64,000 nucleotides of DNA from Arbacia lixula (Eukaryota; Echinodermata; Echinoidea; Arbacioida; Arbaciidae). The DNA is taken from NCBI GenBank assembly GCA_963669155.1, contig OZ022576.1:17150035-17214034 (forward strand). Direction: 5' to 3'. The position numbers and the translations under genes are program-made. The notes below the pieces were generated by a model. The model searched no databases and was not told the DNA's origin. It saw nothing but the letters and a program-made list of their open reading frames with translations. Each line of letters begins with the position of its first letter. Position 1 is the first letter of the stretch. Of this stretch, positions 35,701 to 49,038 are shown piece by piece.

Positions 35701-38700
35701 TAGCCCCTATATGGTGCATAAATGAGCCCATCTCATCAAAATCTTTATAAGGTATAATGCAAATACATAGAGGTCATATTGCTGACTTTCTAATATTTTC
35801 TACAAACATCAGCTATGACTTTTAAAAAAAACACTAATTCTCTCATTTCCAATGAGATGTGTATATGGGTAGTAAGCCAATATATTTTTCAGACCTGTAG
35901 TGCAGGGGTTAATAAAGTATATACCAAAGAATGCACAGCTAACAATGGGGTTTTCATTCCTTGAGTTGGTCTGTATTGACTGTTGCATGGTGGCTGGTCA
36001 CAAAGGAATCAAATTGATTGAAATGTATGTGTACCACTGCTGCCTTGACAAGGTCGATGCTAGCCTTATTCCAGGCTTGCTGCTGTGATAATCCATTGCC
36101 CATGAGTAAAGCCAGTCTCTCTCCAGCTCGTCGCGATAACCTGCACACAGACAGGAAAACAAAATTATCAAGGTAGAAAAAATGTTGGATCTAAACATGT
36201 GTTTTAAACATTGTATATTAAAGATTGCCCGTCCCTTTTGCAAGCTTAAAATTTGAAATCGTCTATCAAGATCGTAAATTGAAGAAAGTGTGATTCAAGA
36301 CCATTTCTAAGAATACAGCATGTTGAATGTATATGTAAACATTTCAGCCGTTAAATTTCAAACCGACTTTTTTCGTACCACGAAAAAAGCATTAGTCTTT
36401 GTTACAGTATCTATGTGGTTATCATGCATGTGTGAAATCCTAATTTTTATGAGTAATTACCAAACTTTTGAGATGATTCCTTCTATAGAACAATTGTTTT
36501 CATAATGCATTTTGTAATTTAATAAACAGATTAATCAATAAAGCAGATATTTCAACACAAACTGCTAAAAGCCTGAGGTAAAGACTATTAATCAGACGTT
36601 GTTTACATGCATTATTTGAATTTTACGCTACGTATCAGTTTCAAATTATGAATATACAGCTTGCTGACACTTCTCTATATGTTTTGCCAATGTTCCGATG
36701 GTTTTGTGGTGATCTGAAAATGGGACGGGTTGTCTTTAAGGTCTGTTGCAATGAGTCAGATCTTGTATCATTTCTTCCATTTGCTTAACATTTGTTTTAA
36801 CCAGGTGAACAGGAAAGGAGAATATACAATTTGCTCTTAATAATCCACCTACCACAGAGGAGAAGACAAAAAAAAATGTAGTGTTCTACATGTTTTATGC
36901 CAACAGCAATATGTTCAAACTGTCTTGAAGTGGGGTGGAAAGTAAGCAGGTGCCATGCTGTATGATTGCACACAATTGATTTGTTCATTATTGATCAGAG
37001 GATACTTTTTTTTACTCCCTTACATTGCTACAATGGAATTGAATGTCTTACTGAGTAATTCCTTGCTAAACAGCATATTATGCTGGAACAATCTGTTACA
37101 AAGGTTGCAAACTCAAGTGATACATGTAGACTAATAAAACCTAGCTTAGATTTGAACTTACATCTAGTGCTTTTCAAAAGGAACATCACCACAATGCTAC
37201 CACTTTTGGCAATGTCACTTTGACTTCTGAAATAAAACCTCCATCATCTTTTTAAGGACACACCATGTAGGTTTGACGGAGTGCTTTGAAAGCTCATTTT
37301 GCTGGTATGCTCTCAGATTGTAAGATTGTGTAGTTGATGTATGGATGGTGATCATGGAACAAGAAGCATTTATTGGTAAACACCATTGGGCCCCCACCCT
37401 CACACCCCTTCTCACCATTGGGCCCTCCGTTTGAATGCCTCAACAATCACTCCTGGATGTCTTGCCATATCCTCTTGATCACATGACCAGCTGGTGGGAG
37501 GTTCCTCTGCTAGATAGGCCCCGAAACCCTCGAATGTCTGCCCTGTCTGGGCCTTGCTGAGACACTTCATGAGGTATCTGGAATGCAACATACAGAAATG
37601 CAATGTCAATCCAGGGGATCGACTTGTCACACATCCATATACCAGTTTTCATCAGGATAAAGAAGGATTAGAAGCCCCTCCCCCCACCCCCACTTCCCTT
37701 GAGAAGTGTATGTTGACGATTAGTTAATACTCTTTGACATTAATCCATATAAATACATTTGGTGTGTGTTACAACCAACCAATCAAGCAATTGATCAATC
37801 ATTCGATCAATCAATCAGCCAAACAACTAATTGTTCAACCAATCAACCAATCAACGATCAATCCTTCATTCCATCAATCAATCAATAAAATATTATGCAA
37901 CTAACAAACAAAGCCACTAATTAATCAGGTCTTCACTCACCCAGCCGTTTGTAGAAGTAGCACTGTGTTCTCCCCTTCAAAGGTACATGAGGCTGCAGCA
38001 CCAGCGTACAGAGTGGGAAGGCTGCTCTGTAACAAATACCCATGACCTCCGCAAGCAAAGCGACACGCCTCACTATGAAACGTCATCTCTTTTGTCATCA
38101 CTGCCTTCAGTCCTGACAACAGGGCATGGAGCTAACAGTAAGAAAATTAAAAACGTTAGTATTTCATTGTAAAGATCGTCTTTCAGCTGAGTGTAAATTT
38201 GTCAATCCTAATTTTGTTTGTTCTTCTAATGCTGTTAGCTTCCTTTTACAAATATTTCAGGATACCAGTAACTCTTTTTTAAAACAAAGTAATATTGTCA
38301 GTCTCACAATTTGATTCATCTTGGCGTTAAATCACAATGAAAGCTGCATTATCAAAAAGTAGTTCAGCATAGCAGTCCCAGGAAGATGTTAACATCCTCC
38401 ATAGCACACAAGCTTACATGCAAGCAACTTCAACTTTTAAACATGACATCTGCTCTGTGTGGGGCTTGAACACACGATCTTGAGTGTCACACGCTCTACC
38501 CATTGAACCATACCACCTCTTCTATGCATAATACAATAATATGATGTACCTCCACCAGGTAACTGAAGTCATTTCTCTGCAGTTTGGCTTCATTTTCTAG
38601 GACAAGCTCCTGGATACGAAGACTAACATAGTTGCTGCCATAAGCACATGCGATGCCAGGAAACACCTTCTGTTGTTGTGTCTGGTAGTCCAAAACTGAC

Positions 38701-41700
38701 ACCTCAGGTCCCCTAAATGAAATATACAAAAATAATTACTTTTCTAAAATAATCATTAAGACTGTTGTTGTTGGATACATTTCAGGCATGCACACATCTC
38801 CATTCCCTGATGGGACTATTCCCTCCTGGCTACCTTATGATATGTACCGTGAGCAATGTATGTCAACAATGCTTTCCATATTATTGTTGGATCCATAGTT
38901 TACTGAAGACTATGTGCAAAAGAAGTCAACATAAAAATGCATGGTCCAGCTATGGAACTGGAATCAACAATCTAATAATGAAATCCAAGTGCATTCACAC
39001 CACAAGGCCATGAGAGCTCCATAAATGAACTTACCGCTTCTCAATGGGTCCTTGTTTACGGACGATGCTGTAACGTGTTGCAACCACTACCGCGTTAGCG
39101 ATAACATAGGGTGTCTCACTGACAATCCATGATCGAACCTGCAGCATCGTACCATATATGGCCTTCTGGTTGCCACGGCGACTGAATTCACCTTCAGGAG
39201 TTACCTGTTGAAATACACAGTGTGAAACACAAAGAAAACACATTTTGTCATTTTTACTATTCCAAAATTCATGCATGTAATCACATTAAGGTTTATTTTA
39301 CCTAAATCTGATCAGTTTCTTCTGTATAAACATTTGACAAATTTAAAAAGAAGGTCATATGGACACATCAAAATAGCAAATGTACTGTATACGCAATATA
39401 TTTAGCGAGTCTAATTTTTCATGAATCAGGATTTCGCGACAATTTCGTGAGTTAATTCGTGATTGTGGAGTATTAGTAGTACATGTGCGGGTGCATGTCG
39501 TATTCATATTTTTGCGTGTTGTTAAATTCGCGAATAGCACCCGACTTGCAAAATTTGCAAAATATATGGCGTATACAGTAATCTCCCACCTCTCTGTGTG
39601 AGAAAAAAGGAGATATCAGAACTCACCACAGCGTATTTCATCATCATGTTGAGGCGAGGAATGCGAACATGGTCAAGAAGCAGGAAGCCATTTCCAAACC
39701 CGATCAATCCCATCTTCTCCCCAATGTCTCCAATGGTGACTCCTACAGGAGGCACAAGATAGGAAGAGAAAAATACCTTTGAAAACAAGTGTAACAGATT
39801 AGATGAATTCAATGGTTATAATCACTTTATAGTGGACACAGAAAATATATGAGGGCACTCTTTATTACTCAACTAATATCATAAACACCATTAATCAAGC
39901 AATAATGTTAGTGTAATAAATATAATAAGCACAGTGTAAGATCCATTGATTGATTGTACATCAAGTAAAATAACATTTCTGGTTAAGTCTTGTGTTAAGG
40001 CCAATTAAACTGCCAACCTCTAAAGGCAGTCAGGGAACCACGACATTCATCTGGTAAGGGTTGGTGTGTCTATAAACTCAGGTCCCTTGAACCCCAAACC
40101 TCATGATTGCAATGTAGATATTTAACCACGGGACTCACCTGGTAAGGGTTGGTGTGTCTCTAAACTCAGGTCCCTTGAACCCCAAACCTCATGATTGCAA
40201 GGTAGGTACCTATCCACAGGACTCACCTGGTAAGGGTTGGTGTGTCTCTAAACTCAGGTCCCTTGAACCCCAAACCTCATGATTGCAATGTAGATATTTA
40301 ACCACGGGACTCACCTGGTAAGGGTTGGTGTGTCTCTAAACTCAGGTCCCTTGAACCCCAAACCTCATGATTGCAAGGTAGGTACCTATCCACAGGACTC
40401 ACCTGGTAAGGGTTGGTGTGTCTCTAAACTCAGGTCCCTTGAACCCCAAACCTCATGATTGCAAGGTAGGTAGTGAACCACAGGACTCACCAGGAAAGGG
40501 TTGGCGTGTCTCTAAACTCAGGTCCCTTGAACCCCAAACCTAATGATTGCAATGTAGGTACCTATCCACAGGACTCACCTGGTAAGGGTTGGTGTGTCTC
40601 TAAACTCAGGTCCCTTGAACCCCAAACCTCATGCTTACAAGGAAGGTAGACTAAGGTACTTAACCACAGGACTCACCTGGTAAGGGTTGGTGTGTCTGTA
40701 AACTCAGGTCTCTTGAACCCCAAACCTCATGATTGCAATGTAGATACTTCACTACAGGACTCACCTGGTAAGGGTTGGTGTGTCTGTAAACTCAGGTCCC
40801 TTGAACCTCAAACCTCATGCTTGCAAGGTAGGTAGACTAAGGTACTTAACCACAGGACTCACCTGGTAAGGGTTGGTGTGTCTCAAGACTCCTGAGTGGC
40901 ACCATGAAGGCCTGCAGACCACAACGCCTCCCTCTGACCACCAGCTGTGCCATCATAATGCAGTGCGTGCAACACTTCCCCACTGCAGGAATGAAGACGG
41001 TCAAACATCAAACTAGGGTACCCCTGAACACTGTTGGCTAACATGATTGATCCACAAGTATGGAAGGCAGGCTGTGAAATAATTATTACGTTCATATGAC
41101 AAGGACTTTGTTAATGGATTACATCAGCCTGTGTTTAGTATGTCTTACAACCAGCTGTGCCATCATAATGCAGTGCATGCAACACTTCCCCACTGCAGGA
41201 ATCAACACAATCAAATATTGAGGTCGGTACTCTTCAAAGGGTAATATAGAACACAGCCTAACGAGATCCATCCAATACGTATGGAAGGCAGGCTGTCCAA
41301 TAATTATAAATTTCATATGAAAATCAAACAGAATTGTTTATTATCACAATATGAAGCATTGACTCCAAACAATCATGGGTTCAAAATACCTTCACACAAA
41401 CTTGAAAATTATGAAATGTACAATGGAAATGAAAAGCAAGCAATTAATATAAATCACACATTCACAAAATTGAATATGTGCAGCTTGATGGAGCACCTGG
41501 AACTGTGAATAAACATTTAGATATTACAGTGTAGCTGATAAGGTTTCATATCAAACAAAATATGTAATTAATCTAATGCAGACATCAGGGGAAAATAGAG
41601 ATTACCAAAGATTACTGATTATTGTGAGTGAACACTATCAAATTAGACAGTAATATTGAGCTAAGGCATTGACTACAGCCCATATCAAATACAAAAGACC

Positions 41701-44700
41701 AGACCATCTGAAAAGGTAAGATAGAGCTACACATTTACAGATTGCAGGGCAGCTAATAACATTTCAAAAAATTCCCAAATACCATCCACATATTGAGGCT
41801 GCACACAAAAAAATTGTCTTTATGACAAATCTTTAAATTCATTTTTAATGCAAATTCTTAATTTGTTTACTTTTGTTCTGTTGTTGTATCTGTGTCTGTA
41901 TTTAAACTTTGTAAGGATGTGAAATTCAACCTATGGCTGAAATATAGTTCTCATTAATCAACCTAAATTCAATTCAAATAATTTACTGACGAGGTACATA
42001 AATATTTCTGAGACTTACGTCCACCAGGCCACCATTTCATGGCGGTCAGAGTTGGTGAGTGGACGTCGAATTCCTGGGCCTCCTCATCATATGTTGCAGT
42101 CATTTCTAGTCCATTCAGGTAGGTGCCTGCAAGAAAACAGCAGTAAAGGAGCTACTCATATATACAAGGTACTTCATGTACATGAAGAGATACTTATTAC
42201 AGCCAGTCAACAAGGTGCCATTAATAAATCCTGAAGAAAACAACAAAAATTGGATACACATTAACAACAAAAAAAGTATGTTACCCAGAAACGGTATTAC
42301 ATTCATGATTTTGCTCAAATAACCATTACTCACTTTGGTTAAATGTGACCTGTATACACATGATAGTAACATAAAACTTGTATAGAGTATCAAAAGATTA
42401 ACATGAGTTCTTCTTTACATACAATACATCTTGAAACAATTAACAATCTTCTTCTGCTCACAACAATAAAATATATACCAGTACAAACACTTTAATCACA
42501 ATACATTTTGGATATTTTTATCTCTTTAAAAAAAAAATACAAAGAAAAACAAAGAATTATGCCTCTCTCAGGTTTTAAGGGCACCATTTGCACTATACTG
42601 TGTAGCATGCATGGATGTAACTGTTCATATCTGGAGGATTTTTTTCAAAAGCCAATACTAGAGAAATTATACTGTATGCAGTCAACTGTTGCCATCCTGC
42701 ACAAACACTGATGTATTGCCATAATCTCTCATAACAATGCTTCTCCAATACCTCAAACACTGAATGTATTATGGCATATATACAGTGATATTTTATGTTA
42801 AACCTTTATAACTCATAACATAACCAATTACTTACAAGTCTGATTAAGATTGGGAAAAGATTGTTGAGTTATCACTTAACGAGATAATCTCAAAAGACAG
42901 ACAACCAGGAAATGTAAGGCATACAATCTCTCTTACCGTGTCCAAGCTCTGTCTGTGCATAAGTGCCAAGTATCTGGTACTTGGTAGCCAGGGGCAACCA
43001 TTTAGCTGTCTGCTCCTCTGTACCGAGCTTCTCAATGGTTGGAATAAACATCAACGAGTGGATGCTGAGGGCCAAGTCATTATACACGCACCTACCAAAG
43101 GGACAAAAATATATATATTTACAGGGGCTATTTTTCATGGCTGGGCCTTGAATTATAAAGAATCATGCTTGATCGGAACTTGATTTGTGATAGATATCAA
43201 ACATAACTTTGTACATTAGAGATTGGGAATTGGACTTGATCTCACCATTTTTGCATACCATAACCTTCAAGTATGAAAGAAAGGGAGTTCATGTGCATAA
43301 ATTGATTTTAACACATATCTTTAAATCATGAGAAAACATGCTCCGAAGGGTAGTTGTGTGTTGAGTAGTCAGTGTGCAATCAAATCAAATTGGAAAATAA
43401 GAATTTACATTGCACACAAAGACAAGGATGCCTGTTAACTTTGTCCAGAGCCTAAACAAATCACACACACATAGCTTACAGTATTGAAACACAAAAATTA
43501 CCACTACGCTAGCATTTTAAACCAGGGCATAAATGCATGCTTGTGAATGAAAACTGGCAAACCTAGAGTACAAAGAGCATCATGGGATATGATGAGTGAT
43601 GGTTGCGAGTGTGTGTCTAAGAGGCATCTGAACAATCCAAGGCTCTCCAAGGAACCAAATCCCACGAAGGTACTGGAAATAATTTCAGCCTTGATCAGGG
43701 CCTGTGATACTCATGGAATTGCAATTAAATACTCCCTAAAGATCCTGTCCTAAACAACAAAGTTACTTATGATGCTATAAGCAGATTTGTGTGTCACTTT
43801 ATTCAGATAACAATAAAATCAAGAAACCTAACATGGCAGTCAAATATACATACAGTATATACACAAATGTACATAAAATTCTTATTTTTGTCCTCCTCCA
43901 CATCCCAATTTTGCTTCTCCTACTATTCATCCCCCTTTTTTCTTACATATACTCCCCTTTTCTCCTTTTCCTTTTTCTAATGAAATGCTCCTTTAGTTAC
44001 CAATATCAGATTTCACCAACATTATTACCATGGTCTACCGGTAATGTGTTTATACAAATCATATAGAGCAGTGTTTGTTTAGCAAAAAATATATGTAGGA
44101 ATTAAATCCCAGTTGATTTGTAAGAGCATGTATTGCATTTCAATCCAACCAAATATGAGTACCTGTACAATTTATTAATACTTTATGTGCTGAAAATGAC
44201 CTAATAAAAAGTTGAAGATTCAAAATGTAAGGACATCAAACTTTGACACAGTTAGCAAGTCATTTATATCAATGGAGCAACAATTTTCTCTGACAGAGAA
44301 AGAGTGAAAACAAACCTTCTGAGGATACGTTCATCCCCTGGCTGGTTGAGGTTGAACTTGTCTTTGACCGCCACCCATCGCACAGAGCGCTTCACACCTC
44401 GATCAAACGCCTCCTCCGCAGGGACAGTACACCTATCCTTCTGGTCAAAGTGTGGATCATTCCGAATGACCGACTCTACAATTGGCAAAAAAAATCATAA
44501 GAGGGATAAAACAGATTGATATACTACTCAAAGACATAACGTTTTGATCAAACAAACTTTTAACCACATTCTCAATTCAGAACCTGAAAGATTGCACATG
44601 TATGCAGTGGATGTCAGACAAGTCTGACAATTTTCTCAATTCTTTATTCCCCTCCTTCATACTTGAGGACATAACGTTTTGATCAAACAAACTTTTAATC

Positions 44701-47700
44701 ACATTCTCAATTCAGAACCTGAAAGATTGCACATGTATGCAGTGGATGTCAGACAAGTCTGACAATTTTCTCAATTCTTTATTCCCCTCCTTCATCCTTG
44801 AAAAATTTGCTAGTCATTTCTTCAGGTTGACATCATCAATCAAAGATATTGCCATGCTTTCTTGCTGGTGCTTACTGCAATCTATACAAAAAGACACAAC
44901 ATTCAACAAACTCTACAGCTTGTATATTTCTAACCTCATATATTGGCAACATTTCAACTAGTCATAATACATTTCCTTATGTTTTCAATTACAATAGGGT
45001 GTCATAAGACAGGACTTTTTGAGATTTAATATTGCTAGAAAAATGTTGCCAGGAGTTTAAATTAAAAAAAGACTAGCATTTGAAAGGCACGCAGATGCTC
45101 AGGGCAATTTTCCCAAACAATGCAAAAGACATGTAGTTCCCCAGTTGATAAAAAAGGAGGTGCTGCGAAAAGTGTATTTTATATGATAATTGTATGTGAT
45201 AGTGCACCAGAAAAATATTATGGTAATAAAATAAAATAGATCTTAATTAATCACTTTATCACTATTATTATCTTTTGTATTATGATTAGGATTACAATAC
45301 TTTTTTTTTTGGGGGGGGGGGCAAAACTTGAATCATTTGATGATGCAGTTAAGGCATCAACTATAATGTCTTTTGATATCTTAAATGGTGTCAAAAATTA
45401 TGTTCTGTCATTTTCATGACCAATGTTTGCAATTTAATTGGACAGAAAGTTTAGTTATAACACACCAAATTCCAACTAAATATGTATGACAATCATTTCA
45501 AATGTTATTGGAATGAATGCGTATAAATTAAATTATGTAATGAATTGTTATGTTTTAGGGTTGGTTTTTTAGGTCACTCTCACTGTTCTTGTGTTAAGTG
45601 CCTAATTCTAAACCTACATGTACGTACCAATTCTGGTTCTTGTAGGTAAACGTACAACAGAATAAAACTAAATTTATTTGGCATCCAATTTGGACGCCAT
45701 CTTGAAAAATGGCGTCTCAAGGTCAAATTTTTAAGTGCCTCTACATCGAATTTGGTCTGCACATATGTACCAAATTTGGTGCTTGTAGACAAAAGTGCAC
45801 AATTCATCTCATATATATTGCTTAACCACCTCACTATAGCACTTGGTCAAGATTCAAGTGAATTGTTAGTAGATTGCTGAATCAATGTTATCAGTGTTTT
45901 ATTGTTTTCTCTTTATAACAGATTGTTATCTCAAGGTCGCAAGGTATCAACATCTCAAAGTTGACACGGCATGTGGGTTTTGCTGAATTAAATGAGATTA
46001 TTGAACTTTAGCTGAACGTTTCCTGCATTGATGCATCAATGCTATTTTGTGAATAGCAACGATTTTAAGGTTTTGTCACTGAAACTCTTTAGTGCAAGAG
46101 TTGGTGCTGAGGCAGCCACAATCGTAATACATGAAATAGTTCATTTGTTGCATCATTCAACCACTTGGTGAAAATACACTGAAAAATACAGTTCAAATAA
46201 TCAAGCTTTTACTTAAGCTCTAAAATTTAAAGCAAAATTTTAATAATTAATTTACCAAGGCTTTCTTAATGTTTTTCAAAGCACTGAACATTTGCATAGA
46301 CCATGACACCATCAAACTCCCACAAATGACTAATATACTTGTATATACGCTTTTGAACATTTAAGGATTTTTGAAATACCATGGACCCTCCATGGAAATA
46401 CTTACATGCAATACTAGGCTACAGTTAAGATTGAGCCTGACTTCAGAGTATGAACAAGATAAGTTTGAGTTTGACAATTACTAAGGATCAGTTTCAAACC
46501 TTCAGCCTCACACTGCTGTCAGACTGTATGTTTAAATGATTATGTGGCTTAACCTTTACCCTCATCAACTATGCCACTGCTTGGCTATTGTAATAAATGG
46601 GAGGATAGCATAACTAAATGTCTAACTTGGTGTTCCTTTGTGAGTATAAATAAACAAATAAAATGTTGTTACCACAGAAAATGGAAGAACAGCTTCCCTC
46701 CCAATATCTGGAAACTGACTTTGAGCGGAATTATAGCAATTGCTAGATTTCAAGGAGGTTGGAAACATTATGGACTCACTTCTCATGGAGCAAATTACTT
46801 CCAGAGTTTTAAAGACCTTTCCATGTACATACCTATATACAAGGGTCTCCGATAATTAATGGAAACGTTATCAATAACTTAAAAATAAGCCTTAAATAGT
46901 CACATTATTTCGTGGGGGAAAAAAATCAAGAAAATTTCTCATTCACAAACACACACACACACTATACCCCCTCTCTCTCTCTCTTTCTCTCTCTCTATGC
47001 ACTGCCTTAATTTGCTTTCACAGATAACAAGGCTGGACGCCTACTCTGGAAAGATCATCATCTGTGGAAGCGCTAAAAAATCAGGCCACTCGTTCACAGA
47101 CAGGTCAGAATATTTTGCAAAGATGGGTTGGAGATGAATTTTTCTCACACTTACATTTTGCAATACGGTATGCAGATTATGGTTGTTACAAACTGGGGTG
47201 TTCAAACTCTAACAAGGATAGTTTTTTATTTTCCTGAAAAGGTTTGCAATGCCTTTACTATGCAATTTTACACATGATATTGTGATGGTAGAATGCTGAT
47301 CCATACAGAGTTTCATCACTTTTGTAAAAGGGCAATCTTAATGTTCATCACCTTTATTACCTTTATTACCGGTTCTACTGGAAAAATACAGTTGTTTCTG
47401 CAGTCAAGTTTCCAGGTCTATCTAGTATGTTGTCTTCCTAACTTGGATAAATTCCTATTCTGTGTCTGTGCTTATGTGCTGTACCAATGCAGTCAGATAG
47501 TAACTATTCCCATGCATGAACGTAGTGCCACGCAGACCCAAACTTGTATAGCTTTGTCTTGAAGCCCTTGACAGTTGATGCTGTGACTACTTCAGCAGGC
47601 ATGGATATTCCAGTCATTGACCACTCTGACACTGAAGGTGTTCTGTCTCCCACTCAGTCTTCTCCGTTTCATATAGCTTGTAAGGGTGGCCACGCGTTGC

Positions 47701-48985
47701 TTGAGTTGAAGCTGATGTGAGAAACAGGTCTTTATTCACATTATCAATTCCATATCATGTATGTAGATTTTGAGAAAGTTTTGGGCCGGCGTGTTCAAAA
47801 CCTCCCGGTCCTTGTAGCCTAGAGACCGGAGACCGCTGACCGCTATGACCACTGACCGCTGACCGCTATGCATGTGTTCAATGCAAGCAATGCCCACTGC
47901 CACACTGACAGGGGCAATATGATTATGAATGTAGACTAAGTGGTCGCTATGTTTCAAACATAAACAAGGATAGTGTTTTACTTTTCTTGAAAAGATTTGT
48001 GAAGCTACGACTGTGAGATTTCACACACATTGTCTTTAGGGAACATACTCCTGATTCCTGTTCAGCTTCATGACTTTCGCAGATGGGCCGCCTTGTCTTT
48101 AGGTATATGTATGGCTGATCGTTAATGGGTAAGTAAGGATTGAGAAATGGAGTAAAAAAAAAGTGTCATTGTTTTAGAGGTGTCTTAATTCTCCCTATCG
48201 CATATAGCCGATATCAAGCAATATCACCTCACGATACCGATATCTGATCGATTGCTCTTGGAACGTATACTTCCGGTAAGAGCTGGTTGTCGGCAGAAAG
48301 TGACCAAGAAATCACTTTTTTTATGAATTAAGCAGTGAAAATTTTGTGTAGGGTTGTGGTTAGGGTCAGGGTTAGGTTTAGAATAAGGTTTAGGGTTAGT
48401 GTTAAGGTCAGGGTTAGGTTTAGGGTTAATAATATTCATAAAATTAGTTGGATACCCTGGTCCCTTATTGTACGGGATTGCCGAATGTTCGTGGACCGGA
48501 AGTTCATATCCCAAGAATTAAAGGTAAAAAAATTAGAGCGCCACACACGTTCAGATTCGGAGAGCTATATGCGATAGGGAGAATTGTTTGAAATCCAAAC
48601 ATTTAATCAGCTAGGTTCATGATATATCCTGACAGAGTGATCCTCCCAGCATATTTTGGTACCATTTTCATTTGGATCTTTGCATGCACAACTGAACAAT
48701 GGACATTTTGTGAAGATTGCAAAATCCCAAAGAAGAAGAAATTTTGACAGAAGTTACTACCTAAGTACGCATTGAAAGACACAAACACACAAAATGAGAA
48801 TGAACCATAATTCCAGTACTTGTCCTACTTAAACAAGGATAACTTATGTTTAACCATAGACAAGTACAATAAAAGCACATATTTCAAATTGCCATTGTTA
48901 ACTGACAAAAGACATAATCAACAAGCCTACATTTTTATCATTCTTGTTTCTCTAGTAGAGCATTGGATTTCAGGTACACTTGATA

Positions 48986-49038
<53 letters not shown>

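Noticed and set aside
38455-38525. A functional tRNA gene
   Set aside because: A- and B-box words exist, but the anticodon and acceptor stems cannot be folded; kept as a SINE-like head instead.
43547-43753. 68-codon plus-strand frame in ACOX intron 3
   Set aside because: No domain or splice context; nothing beyond chance.
45590-45830. Two diverged copies of gtaccaa...ttggtgcttgtag as a tandem gene fragment
   Set aside because: The words recur ~170 bases apart and probably belong to a dispersed repeat, but the limits could not be set, so it was not listed as a feature.
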